This document shows positions 1-11,371 of a stretch of 64,000 bases of DNA, in pieces. This stretch comes from Polytrichum commune (Eukaryota > Streptophyta > Polytrichopsida > Polytrichales > Polytrichaceae). The stretch covers positions 6,696,001-6,760,000 of the forward strand of contig OX485809.1 of assembly GCA_950295325.1 (NCBI GenBank). Direction: 5' to 3'. Position 1 is the first letter of the stretch. Each line of letters starts with the position of its first letter. Position numbers and translations under genes: made by a program. Below the pieces are notes generated by a model, which made no database searches, was not told the DNA's origin, and was given only the letters and a program-made list of their open reading frames with translations.

Positions 1-164
1 CAGACACAATATTGTCTACTTCACTCACTTGTTGATGCACAGAATGCAGAATTGTATGTAACTTACTGCACAAATTGCAAGAAAGACGTATTGAGAATGT
101 TATGTCAACTTTGAAACAAACAAACAGAGAGGCTCAGACATAGCCATATTAGCAATAGTCTTCT

Positions 165-1262
165 GTTCAGTTCAGTGACAATTTGAGGTAATTGCAGTGG
201 CAATGTGAGATGAGTAGGAGACACACAAGAGGATGGTATCGAGAGGTTTGCAATGTAGCAGTCGACTGCAAAATTGAACCATCCCATACAAAAACTCAGT
301 ACTCAAATTCTTCACAGCTCGAAAAGTGGAGCACAGACAGCACACTCCAGCAGAACAAGCAATATTGACAACCACAAGCAAACTCAAAGCAAGTGCAGCC
401 ACAACAAGTTTAAAATTTTGAAATTAAAGAACATCAACATCAACACAGCTCTCTCTGCCTATGTGCATATTTTCTATTAGCCCCTGATGAAGTCACATAT
501 GGAACCCCTGGCCAAACAATGGTGTTCGGTCCTGTTACAATTTGAGGGGCTTGCAATGGCAATCAATGTGAGATAAGCATGGGATGACATACAAGAGACG
601 GAGAGAATATATCAAGAAGGTTTGCAGAGTAGCAGTGAACTGACAAATTGAACCTATCCCCAACAAAACTCTGCACTCCAAACATATAGAGCTCCACAAG
701 TGGAGCACAGATAGAACACTTCGGCAGAACAAGCAACTCCAAACATATAGAGCTCCACAAGTAGAGCACAGATAGAACACTTCGGCAGAACAAGCATTAT
801 CAACAACCGCAGGCAAACTCGAAGCAAGTGTAGCCAAAAACAACAACAACTCAAACAAAAAATATCAACATCAACATCAACATCAACACATCTCTCTCTG
901 CCTATCTGCATATTTTCTAGACCCAGACGAAGTCACACATTGAACCTTTGGCTAAACAATGGTGTTCAGTCCTGTTACAATTTGAGCTGCGTCAATAACC
1001 ATGTGACATGACTGTACGATGAAATACAAGAGACAGGATGGAATATATCCAGAGGTTTCCAAAGTAGCAGTGGACTCACAAATTGAACCTATCCCAACAA
1101 AACTCGAAACACATACAACTCCAAGCGTGGTGCACAGACAGAATACTTCCGCATTAACAAGAAATGTCAACAACCACACACAACACCTCAAACTAAATAC
1201 ACCAAAATAACGACAAAAACAAAAACAAAACAACACAGCTCCTCCTCTCTACCTATGTGCAT
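165..1262. repeat. Degenerate tandem repeat, three ~300-430 bp units
   Basis: Three diverged units follow one another, each with the landmarks 'cctgttacaatttgag', a 'gagaggtttgcaaagtagcag' type segment (varied), 'aattgaacc', and 'agctcc..gtggagcacagatagaac', and each ending near 'gcatattttct'. Unit 2 (about 530-955) contains a further internal duplication of about 60 bp (677-797). Short open frames on both strands come from the repetition and show no recognisable protein. Confidence 0.7.
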
Positions 1263-1986
1263 GTTCTCTTGTCAAATGTCAACCACGAATTTCCCGCTGA
1301 TCACCACCCCAAACCATAAATTCTACCACTCTACCCCTCGACATCGACCGTAACCCCTACACAGATATACATGCTAACCCTAAACACCACATCCCAGACA
1401 CAATGCAAGCGCCCAAATGCCAAGTTGGCTTCCAAGAACAAATGACGATGCCTTCAAGCCTATTATCTCTGACCTCGCCTTCCGATCACACTGGACAAAT
1501 GCAGACCTAAATATCAATACAGAAGATCCAAGACCCACATGAACGACATCCCATTCCTTATACCCACATAATGATTCTGTTACGTATTCCCTACCTAACC
1601 CTGCACAGCCCGGAGAGGTGTCTCCTCCGGTATCCTTTGCAAGGTTTCAATGAGGCTTGTACAGAAGACGCTTCTTAACGTCTAAAGAACAACACACCTG
1701 AGGCGAGCAAAGCGAATGCAAGAGTGAGGTGATGTACAGTAGAGAAGAAGAAGAACGATGTGTTTACCTTGGGGCGGGGGCGATGGAGAGAATGGACGAT
1801 GTTGCGGAGGAATGGCGAGGTGCCACCAAGAATGTTTGTTGCTGCTGCGAGGCTGCCGCGGTATTCGTATTCGTATTGTACCGTTGTGTATCGTATATGT
1901 ATCGTAAGTATATCGTATCGTATGTGTATTGAGTGTTTCAAATACGGTCTCCTACGTGGACTAGGTAGGAGATGGAGATGCAATCT
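1263..1986. other. Gene-free stretch with CGTAT-rich low-complexity tract
   Basis: I see no convincing gene. A low-complexity tract of cgtat/tcgtat words lies at about 1860-1930. Open frames on both strands here are short and show no family motif. Confidence 0.5.
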
Positions 1987-2345
1987 TTGTAAGGTAGACG
2001 TGCCTAATTCGGTTACATTTCTTATTTGAATACCTTATATGTGAGTGGTATGTGGTTAGATGTGGCTCCAAGAATGGATGCCAAAAACACATGATGCCAT
2101 TGAAAAAGATCGGATGATGTGTTCAAAATACAGTATGGTAATCATTTTCAATAATCGACATAATTGGGGGAACCTACATGACTATTTAATGAACATGAGA
2201 ATCACCACTTTGATAATGAATCAGATGTTCACATGAGCCTCGAAAATTTTGAGAAAAGCAACTACGGCTTGATCTGCATTTGCTCACCATTTTGTATTGA
2301 TCACGTGTTTCATATCCTACAAGAAGTGGGTCACTAGGCTAAACC
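1987..2345 (+). repeat. Dispersed repeat family D, copy 1
   Basis: This copy starts with 'aaggtagacgtgcctaattc' and runs through 'gagtggtatgtggttagatg', 'cataattgggggaacctac' and 'catgagaatcaccactttga' to 'catatcctacaagaagtggg'. The same ordered landmarks recur near 5982, 53030 and 62282 on the plus strand, and near 54290-54400 in reverse. It has no coding capacity, so it looks like a non-autonomous interspersed element. The boundaries are approximate. Confidence 0.75.
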
Positions 2346-3138
2346 AACCATTTAAGGTCTATTTACCTTATGCATCATGAGACTTTGATGTATGGGATTG
2401 GATGTATTAAGGTAGATGGGCTTGATTCGGTTAATGCAATATTTGCACACCTACTTCAGTTTATGCCACTCAAAGGTCAATGTATTTTTTTTAATGAACA
2501 CCGTAAACAAATTTCTAAACCCCAATGTCAAGTGGACCGTAGTTGACTTTGTTGCTTTCAAACTACACTAATCATCTTATTTATTATGGCTTACTCTATT
2601 TCATCATCAGCCCACATTGATAAGAGAAACATCTTTGCAAAGGGGAATGCATAGCTTGAACTTCCTCTTTTCAAAAGCCAAATCCTTCACATTCTCCTTC
2701 TTTACAATACATGGAAGGATGGTGTGGGATCATATTCAAGACAAGATTACACCATTCTTAAAGCATGACCTCAATCTAACCTAATTGGAATCAACGTATG
2801 TTTCAAATTTCTATTACATCACAAGGTAATTGCTAGGCTATTGTATTTTGATTGATGCAACTACAGTGATTATCCCAATAAGTGCAATTACTATTTAGAG
2901 TTACGCAGTGCAAAAAGGTCTTACTCATGAGTTTGTTCTTTACTAACAATATTATGTATATATTCAGTAGGTTGTGTGGACATTATAGAACATAAATGAC
3001 TTTAACTGGTAAAATATTACATTCTCATTAAATAGTTATAGCATTGGGTAACTATGAATAGTAACATGCACTAATCGAGATGATCAGCGTAGTCTTAGAT
3101 CATATGTTATGATTGCTTTTCGAAACGGGCATAATTGC
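2346..3138. other. AT-rich gene-free stretch
   Basis: No gene is visible. A second, truncated head of repeat family D ('aaggtagatgggcttgattc') lies at about 2410-2470. The rest is AT-rich unique-looking DNA. Confidence 0.5.
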
Positions 3139-3141
3139 TAA

Positions 3142-3653
3142 GGGTCGCTTCACACTATGGGCGTCCAAGTCAAGAGGCCATGGAATTGAATGGCCAAACT
3201 TTGTTGAGAGTCCAAAGAAATGAGTTGAAAATAGCCAATCAAATATAGGAATTGGAGCCTTTGGTCAAGCATAGTGTGAAGCCTCCAAAGGCCAAGCCCA
3301 AAGTCCAAACACGTACCTAAGGAGGAAGAAGAAGCATCCCACTTTATTCCTGCCCAAAACAACCCCTCCAATCTAACAGCCACGATCTTGTCAGTTTTTT
3401 TTTTTTTTTTTAATGGAAAAAGATCGACAACCTCTTGACCATAGTTTGGGTTTCCATTCTTGTCCGACCCAAACTTTTTCGAAAGTTTGTTGCCTTGGTC
3501 AAAAAGTACTACCATGTAACCATTTGGAATGCGACAGCCTTTGGACTTTGGCCTTTGGTGTGAAGGGTCGAAAGGCTGAATTCTGGGTTTCTTGCAATTT
3601 GATTGGTGAAAATCGACGGCTTCTAGACCTTCGGCCATTGTGTGAAGTGACCC
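3142..3653. mobile_element. PIF/Harbinger-type MITE with TAA duplication
   Basis: Terminal inverted repeats GGGTCGCTTCACACTATGG (left) and, read inward from the right, GGGTCACTTCACACAATGG enclose 512 bp. TAA occurs directly before (3139-3141) and after (3654-3656), matching the 3-bp TWA target duplication of PIF/Harbinger elements. No transposase is encoded, so it is non-autonomous. It shares its termini with the element at 6706-7067. Confidence 0.85.
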
Positions 3654-3656
3654 TAA

Positions 3657-4345
3657 GAACACTCTTGATAGCGCCATGTACTAGAATAATGGAAAGCATT
3701 GAAGAGATTGCAGCCAAGGTTAGTAAACTGTGAAGATTCGAAGTAAAGTGCAAGTCTTTGAGACCTCAATGTATTGCAATAATGTGTCATATCTCAACTT
3801 TTGACCATACGTAAGCATGTGGTGACCACCTATTGCAGGTTTTACTACACTAAATATTCTAGTTAGTGTTTCCAATTCTATGTGTTGTGCTCAATACTCA
3901 TTGTCAACCACCCGTGTAGTGTCACCAACACTAAATGTAAACCTAACATTATTATCATTCCTTGTCAAAAAAAAAATTGGGCATTATGGATCTACATGTT
4001 GCACTTATTGTCACTTGCTAAGTGATTTTTCATCCAAATTTCAATCATTCATGACAATATTTTATTACATGAATATTAAAATGTAGAATATACCAAGCAA
4101 TGTGAATGTACAACATGTGAAGTCCCTTTGCTAAAGATAACGACGTTCTCCACTAAAATGACTTAAGTTAGATTGTCTCAAAACTTTGATACCGAACATA
4201 AGTATTTGATTCAGGTTGAACAACACCCAAGGGTTCCTTTCATGTAAAGTTAAAAAGAACCTAACTTGCATTTAAAACTAATCTCCTATAGTAACTTCTA
4301 AGATTATCAATTAGCATTTTGTTTTTACTTTTAATTTATATATAT

Positions 4346-4407
<62 letters not shown>

Positions 4408-5979
4408 TTTCAATTTTTATCACAGTTGTAAACCCATACATAAACATGACACATGTTTCATTACAAAGCATGGCTATGGAACAAGTCTAGAGACACTTAA
4501 TGCAACCTAACATGTCACAAATACCACTCTAAGTATAACATGACATGCCAAAATTTCAAATGCCACACTTAAACATATGTATAATGTAATGCGTTGAGTT
4601 TCTTGTTCTCATACTGACATCACAAGTGTTTACTTACATTCACATCTACCAACACAATGCATGCCTCCATAAGTAGGAGGGAGGGAGGGTCAAATTGCAA
4701 TATAGCCCTAATTGGGCCTTTGTCGCAAAATAAGAGGTGAAGTATTTTGCAATATCTCCTTCCCTCCCACCCTAGCTTGATAATAATCACAACACTACAC
4801 AAAATATTGTATCCAATGTCACTTACTACTTGAAACTACACATTTTCATAACTATTTATTGTATATCTCATTTTTTTGGCCAATAAAGTCAAATTGGTTA
4901 TTTGGACATTATAGAACAATAGCATCTTTACTTGATAGAATATTACATTAATGGAAAAAATACCATTGTGTAACTCCAAATAGTAAGTGACAATACTTAC
5001 AATATTTTATGTAGTACCCTACCTCCAAAATTGGTGTATGCATTCCAAATTTTGATATAGAGTGGCTCAATGTCTTTTATTGGTATAATATCCTTAATCT
5101 TCACCTCTAGTATTAATATGTGGTAAATATAAATTTAAAAACATGAATACTTGGAATTAGTGTGATCCACATTCTTTAAGATATCTATTAGAAAGTTGTA
5201 GTTTTGGTTCCATTCTCAATGAAGCCATCCTAGAGTTAACCATTTATGGTCAACTCAATCATTGTGGGGGTCATTGAGTCAACAAGGTTTGTGGGTATTG
5301 AGGGCCTCAATGAGCCTAATAAATAGGGAGGAAAATGGGTGAGCAAGTTGCCTTACTTGCGGCTATTAGAAAGTGTCCACCTCATAATTGAGGTAGTACC
5401 CTTTGCACAAAGGACACCATAAATCATCAAGTTGATGTTATCAAACATCGATGTCGGTCACCTCTTTAAAAAGTAATAAAAAGTAATAAATCTTCAAACA
5501 AACAAGAAGTAAGCTAATGCAATTTTACCTTAACTACATAATGTTTTCTAATCCTTGTCTAGAGTGTTTGTCCATCTTGTCATTCAGAATCAAGAATGAC
5601 CAGATCCTCACAAATTATTCTCACCTTGGAAATTAAAACCTAGGATCGTTAGATTGTCTTGAAAATTATCGTCAAAGAGTGGTTCTTCTGCCCTCATTTC
5701 ATTATAAATCACTTGGCTTTCACACATTTATGTGTGGTTAAAATGTATGTTGATGTTAGTGGGTTTAAATGTTGTCAACATCAAGAGTGGTTTGGAATTT
5801 TCATGTTCATTAGCATGCACCATGGGAAAGAAATGGTTAAAGGTCCAAGAAGGCTCAAGGGAGCTTGTGCAATATGTTTTTGATATGGCACACCTACATA
5901 ATCGCATTTTAAGCAATTGTCATACATTATGAAAGAAACCGAATTCAACAAGACAAGAAGGGAACGAATCATCAAAATT
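3657..5979. other. AT-rich gene-free stretch
   Basis: No supported gene is seen over 2.3 kb. The only structured sequence is the GA microsatellite at 4349-4405. Short open frames have no recognisable motif and no plausible splice partners. Confidence 0.5.
4349..4405. repeat. (GA)n microsatellite
   Basis: An uninterrupted GA dinucleotide run of about 57 bp. It creates an artificial Glu-Arg open frame on the plus strand. Confidence 0.98.
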
Positions 5980-5981
5980 CC

Positions 5982-6180
5982 TTAAGGTAGACGTGCCTGA
6001 TTCCAACACAACATCAACCTGGACACCTATACTTGAGTGATTATATGATTAAACGTGGATCTACGACTGGAACGCCACAATGACATGTGTTTAACAAACA
6101 CTGGACTGTGTACTCAAGAGATGCTAACCATTCTAGGCTCAATAGGCAACATGATTGAGAAGACCTCTATAATCAACCAT
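5982..6180 (+). repeat. Dispersed repeat family D, truncated copy 2
   Basis: It begins 'aaggtagacgtgcctgattc', continues with 'acacctatacttgagtga' and ends near 'caacatgattgagaagacct'. This matches the first half of the copies at 1987 and 62282. The 3' half is missing. Confidence 0.7.
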
Positions 6181-6702
6181 GTGTTTCCATATCCTCCTAG
6201 GAATTGGATGCGGATAGAAAAACATCCAAATATAACACACATATACCTTAATTTGGAGGGCAATGAGACTTGTCGTGCCCCCCCCCAAAGCCGGAAATAC
6301 ACCAAACATATTCTAGGGAGATGTGCATGTGTTTGGATGGTTGTGCACATTATTGAAGCAAAGTGCCATTGTTGTGGATGTTGGCCTTACACTTGCATCA
6401 TCCACTTCCACCTTTTATGCAAAGAAAAAGAAAAGAAAAGGAAGGAACAAACTTAGTAGCCGAGATCGATTTGGAGGATTCTATTCATTTCGTAGCAATC
6501 AATGAAACAAAAGCGGAGGAGTGGGAAGAAAAAACACAACAACAAGGGTTTTGGTTGAAGCCGTACCAAGTGTATTATTCTCATTTTGTTTGTTGAAAGC
6601 CGCCAAAGTCACAAGTGATCACCGACATAGCAAGATTCCTATTCCATGGCATTACTTTGGGTAGAATGTCACAAGTCATCCATAAGTTCACCAGTTCTAC
6701 TC
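6181..6702. other. Gene-free stretch
   Basis: No gene or repeat could be supported here. Overlapping short open frames lack family features. Confidence 0.4.
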
Positions 6703-6705
6703 TAA

Positions 6706-7067
6706 GGGCCGGTTCACACTATGCCCAAGTCGAGAGGAGAAGCGTCACTTTTCTAGACCAAATTATGTCGAGAGGAGAGGCCTTTGGGCTGAAAAAGTAT
6801 ATTAAAATAATCCACGGCTTAAAAAGTTTGGCCTCTCAACGAAAGTTTGGGTCGAGCATTTTGCTCGACCCAAACTTGGCTCGAGAGGCCGAACTATTGG
6901 CACCATGACTTCCTAAAAGTGTTGCCACGTAGGCTCTTTTGGAGGCGACGTCCTTTGGACTTCGGCCTCTAGTGTGAAGGCCGAGAGGACGGACTTTGGA
7001 CATTTATGCATTTTCATTGGTCCAAACGCTTCTCCTCTCGAAGTTTGGCCATAGTGTGAACCGGCCC
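6706..7067. mobile_element. PIF/Harbinger-type MITE with TAA duplication
   Basis: GGGCCGGTTCACACTATG at the left end is repeated perfectly in inverse at the right end. TAA flanks both sides (6703-6705, 7068-7070). The 362-bp interior is itself rich in inverse-complementary 'gtcgagagg' / 'cctctcgaa' words, so the whole element can fold back. It belongs to the same family as the element at 3142-3653, with better-preserved ends. Confidence 0.92.
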
Positions 7068-7070
7068 TAA

Positions 7071-8737
7071 GTATGAGGTTTAGTGTCACATGGTATTTTG
7101 AGTCGCTATGGTAATTTGTCGGATGAACCTTCTTATGAATAAGTGAACAAAAAGACGGTCATGGATGATGGATGAGTTCCATCCATTGGCCAAACCCCGG
7201 TCTTCTCTTGTCAACAACTTGTGATGAAATGTTGTCACGGATGATTTGGAATTTGGTTGAAAAAACACTTGGTAAGTGACCGTAATTGCAACAATGTAAA
7301 TCTTACACTTACAAGAACACCTGGCCCCTGATCGGACCTTAAAATTCTTGAAAAATAGCAACACTACAAAACTCATTTGAATGGCACATACAATCCTACA
7401 TTCATATGTACAATTGCATAACACTCACCTTGACAAATTTACCACTACAAATACCATCCATATCTATATATCTATATCTATATATATCTATATATCTATA
7501 TCTATATCTATATATATCTATATATCTATATCTATATCTATATATATCTATATATATATATATGTCCCACCTTAAAGCCACAAAATATCCAAAATCTACA
7601 AGAAATATTCTCATACCTATCATAACAACTCCTTTTAGAAGTATTGAGATACACTAAGCTTTTGATAAAATATACACATTTCCCCCCTCCCCCCCACAAA
7701 CACCCCCACATTGCCATGCCAGTCAATATCACTTACAAATCAAGAAACATGTCTCATGAATTGAAATGCCTCTTTACTTAACACCACAATGCCATGTATC
7801 CGGGATATAGTTGGGTGCAAGCACGTTAAAGTGGTCATCTGCTAATCCCTACCTAGTGTTAAGGGAAAGTGATTCAAAACTATACATTAACTTTGAATTT
7901 TGTGAAGAAAAAATCATAGCCTTTAAAATAAAAAACACATTAATATACAAAGCCAAGCAATTTATGATGACAATTTTTTTTTCAATAAAAGTCTACACAC
8001 TTTAGATGATGGTGCAAGTGGTGTGCCAGAGGTGATATTAAACAAGTAGTTGTCTACATTTTTTTTTAAATATAATAGAATTACACTAAATTGACAGTTT
8101 CTACAAAGTTTTGTGATGGTTCCCTTGAGTAGATAATGAATTCAAGGAATATGAAAAATTCCAACTTCAAAATATTTAAGATCATGAAATCTACGTCCAA
8201 AACCATATTCAACCATTTGTTTTTGAGCATCACTTTTGATGATAAGTTTTGAAGATCTCATCTTGATATTCTATATTTGGTTATGTAACACAACAATAGA
8301 GGTCATCATGAAGAAATATATAATTTAAACAACATTTTTCTACTACTTTCAGGCTTTTGACCAAAAACATTATGGTTCTAGTATACTGGGGAACTTTTCT
8401 TGGTCCACTTTACCATGCTTGCACCCAATTGCATACTCACAAACACCCTTCGCTATTCTCTCTATACAAGAGACCAAACTCAGGGCCACCAAATTTGCAA
8501 AACACATACAATCATTATTCACACACTTTAATTTTTTTAAATAACATACATAACATCACAAGGACTATACAACAAACAATGGCATATAGAGGCCATAGAG
8601 GAGGACTACTTAGACTTGTCTACAACAAACACACATTCCTAGGCAACCTCTTTAAAACACACACCCTTGTATATATAACACCATCCTCAAAATAATATGT
8701 ATACCAAACCAACCATGTGAGGCCAAACCACCCACCC
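7071..8737. other. Gene-free stretch left of the piggyBac insertion
   Basis: No gene is supported. A 'tatctatatc' microsatellite occupies about 7461-7563. The remainder is AT-rich. The last bases are the left flank of the TTAA insertion site. Confidence 0.5.
7461..7563. repeat. (TATATC)-type microsatellite
   Basis: A run of 'tatctatatctatatatatc' words about 100 bp long that produces spurious open frames on both strands. Confidence 0.95.
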
Positions 8738-8741
8738 TTAA

Positions 8742-8757
8742 CCCTTAAAAGAGGTTG
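8742..8757 (+). repeat. piggyBac left terminal inverted repeat
   Basis: CCCTTAAAAGAGGTTG, next to TTAA at 8738-8741. It is identical in inverse to 41993-42008. Confidence 0.9.
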
Positions 8758-11371
8758 GCCTGTGCTGTATAGTGCATGTAGAACCCGCGTATTTTGCAGT
8801 GTTGGTGCATTTGGGTTCTCAAATGGACCGCTACCCAACACCGAATTTAGTGCCGCTTTCTTAGGAGGGTGGGCCCCGAAGTGTGGAAGACAGAGGTGAT
8901 GGTCCTGATTGAAATGTGCCATGCCGAGATTTTTGGATGTTTTTAACAGTGCGAGGTGGTGCTTTGAGTGCACTAAACTGGGATACGTAGAAATCCTCGG
9001 AGTATACGGTGTGGCGTGGGGGTGTGGACGTACGCTGGCAGCAATGTGGGCGCGTCCTTTGTGGGCGATGTGGACCGCGACAGGGAGTTACCCGGTGACT
9101 CTAGTGACCGGTGCAGTCTGTGAACGCTCCAACCACCTTGTGAGGTGACCACACGGGCAATACCTGTGTGCCACATGGACGAATGTGGAGCGTCTACTGT
9201 AGCATGGCGTGACGTGGGTCCCTGTCCCACGACAGGGGCATCACAACCGTAAGTGTGTCCCAGGACTGCGGCACGCTGAGTTCCGGTGCGAGAGGAGTGT
9301 GCAAGAACGATGCGATCAGGTTGCGTGCTTGCGAGTCACATGTGCAAGAATATGTGCATACTTATATATAGCAAAAATGTGTTACATGTCCACAGGTTCA
9401 CAAATCCAAATCGCTCAGCCAGAGATACACCGTGTTTGTACAGGATTGGAACGCAAAAAATCTCAAGGCCATCCCTACACAAACCCCTCCCCCCTGAGAC
9501 TATGTACAACAATAAACACCACTGTGTCTGGGTAGGGTAAACCTCGCAGCAAACTTGCAAGAACGTTGTGCGAGACCTCCACGACACTCTGTTTGGGAGA
9601 GCTACAGCGACCACCAATGTCCGACACCTACGCCGAATTCTCTCCGACACCGCGCAACGACGGAAAACACAATGGAGATCTTCGAGACAGGCGTACCCAG
9701 TTGTCAGCGACAACGACCTCCACCCTTCAAACCTTCCTCACCTCGAAATCCGCCGGACCAACCTGCGTGAATATCACCGTAGCTCCGATCGAGCTTCAGG
9801 GCGTTGGCGGTGCAGAATCGCGCCCAACCCTTTGTGAAAGAACAAATGGTCTGCTTGCCATGCGTATGTACTACTGTCTTCACCGAGCATGCCTCCATCG
9901 GGCCGTGTAGGGTGTACCAGCAGCCATCGAACCCGGCCACTCCGTGAGTGCGCCAGAACTCGGTTGGTATGTCCTGCGATCACCCCAAGCACATCATGTG
10001 GTGAATTTTCTGGCGTGCGATCTCCATTTCTCTGAGTGTCCCCTGGCACGCCATGCACCTTAAACCCTAAACTGCCAATAAGAGTGAAAATTGCCTGGCG
10101 TGCATGACCCATTTTCCCCCTGATGAACCGTAACGCCATTCACCGAAAACCCTAGACCGCCAATAAGAGTGACAATGAGGTGACCAGCAGGTGCGCATTT
10201 ACAATTCTGCTGTTGTCATGCGTCTTCAGGTGCGTCTTTCGAATGGTTTTGCGAAACTGGGGAGACGTCGCGCTCCGGACCTCGGGGTGCACAATCGACA
10301 CAGGGCAGTGAGAGTGCTCTGCCTCGGGAGGTTCGCGAGGACGAGGATCCCGCACTGCAGAGGAGTCGACGTCGTGTTGCTGTGGCCCCTCGCAGTCGAT
10401 GGCAGCGCAGCGAATGTGGTGTGCGGCCACCAGACGCCGCTCGTCCACGACCTCAGAGGTCAGGAACGATCCAACGCCAAGGTTCTGGTCGGTGAGGAAT
10501 TTCGCCCACCCGCCACCTACGCTCACGGTAGAAAACCCAGAGCTCACGTCGGGGAGATGCCGCAATTGCAGGGGCCACTCCTCTTGCGCCGATATCGATG
10601 TCACCAGTGCGCATGACTCCTCGCCCGGCCAACCTGTTTCGGCCGTCAAGGTCGCCGGAATCTTCTGTTGCATACCACCCTCAAGCAGAGTGAGAATGCA
10701 GACAATGATATACCCAATACACAAGGGAGCACAAGGGGGAGCACAAGCTGGGGTTGAGCACTTTACTTCGGGCCACTTGCGGCCTAACTGCCTCGTAAAC
10801 TTACCAATTGCTGCAGCGAAGCCGGAGAGCGAAGTGCGAGCGCGAAGTACCAAGCACCCGCTTCCTCCAGCTCGCGCAACACCTCCAGCGCCATCCAATG
10901 ATCCGCCATGGTCAGGTGTGCATTCGCTCCCTGGATGCTGCTGGAATTGGAGCGTCCGCGGTGAGTCGAGGTGCACTGCCGCCTTCGAGGGAAACACCTG
11001 CGCTATACGGGAGCAGCGGAAGAGGTGTTTAGCGGATAATGAGATCAAAATAGTTGCTGAGCTTGGTTTAGGGGTTGTGGAGCTATTAGTACCATGGTGC
11101 GCACCTGCTCGAACAACGCCTCCAAGTAGTGTGGCATTATGGCCGAATCGAATCGGATTTAGGGACATCATGCCAATATCAACTTGGATCATCATGGTTT
11201 TCCATATGATGTGCAGAGCAATGATCTCGTTTTCACCATTATTGCACATCTGGTACAGGCGGGGGGGGGGGGTACTCGGCGGGTCACACTCGAAGCAGTT
11301 GCAAGGATGTCTCCCTCTGCCACTTTCCTTGCAAAATGGCACAACACCAACATTGACTGCCCAAATCCATT
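8758..11371. other. piggyBac left arm, no recognised gene
   Basis: GC-rich interior of the element. A long minus-strand open frame continues downstream of the methyltransferase remnant to 10152, but it shows no motif I recognise. A short duplicated motif, 'gccaataagagtga', occurs at about 10070 and 10160. No start or splice structure could be assigned. Confidence 0.4.

Noticed and set aside
172-911. Cys/Leu-rich minus-strand open frames near the window start
   Set aside because: They overlap in several frames, follow the tandem repeat, and show no family match or splice structure.
10152-11371. Reading the 442-codon minus-strand frame as one methyltransferase protein
   Set aside because: Only its first ~36 residues match the methyltransferase. 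The rest lacks motifs and probably runs through former intron and flank.
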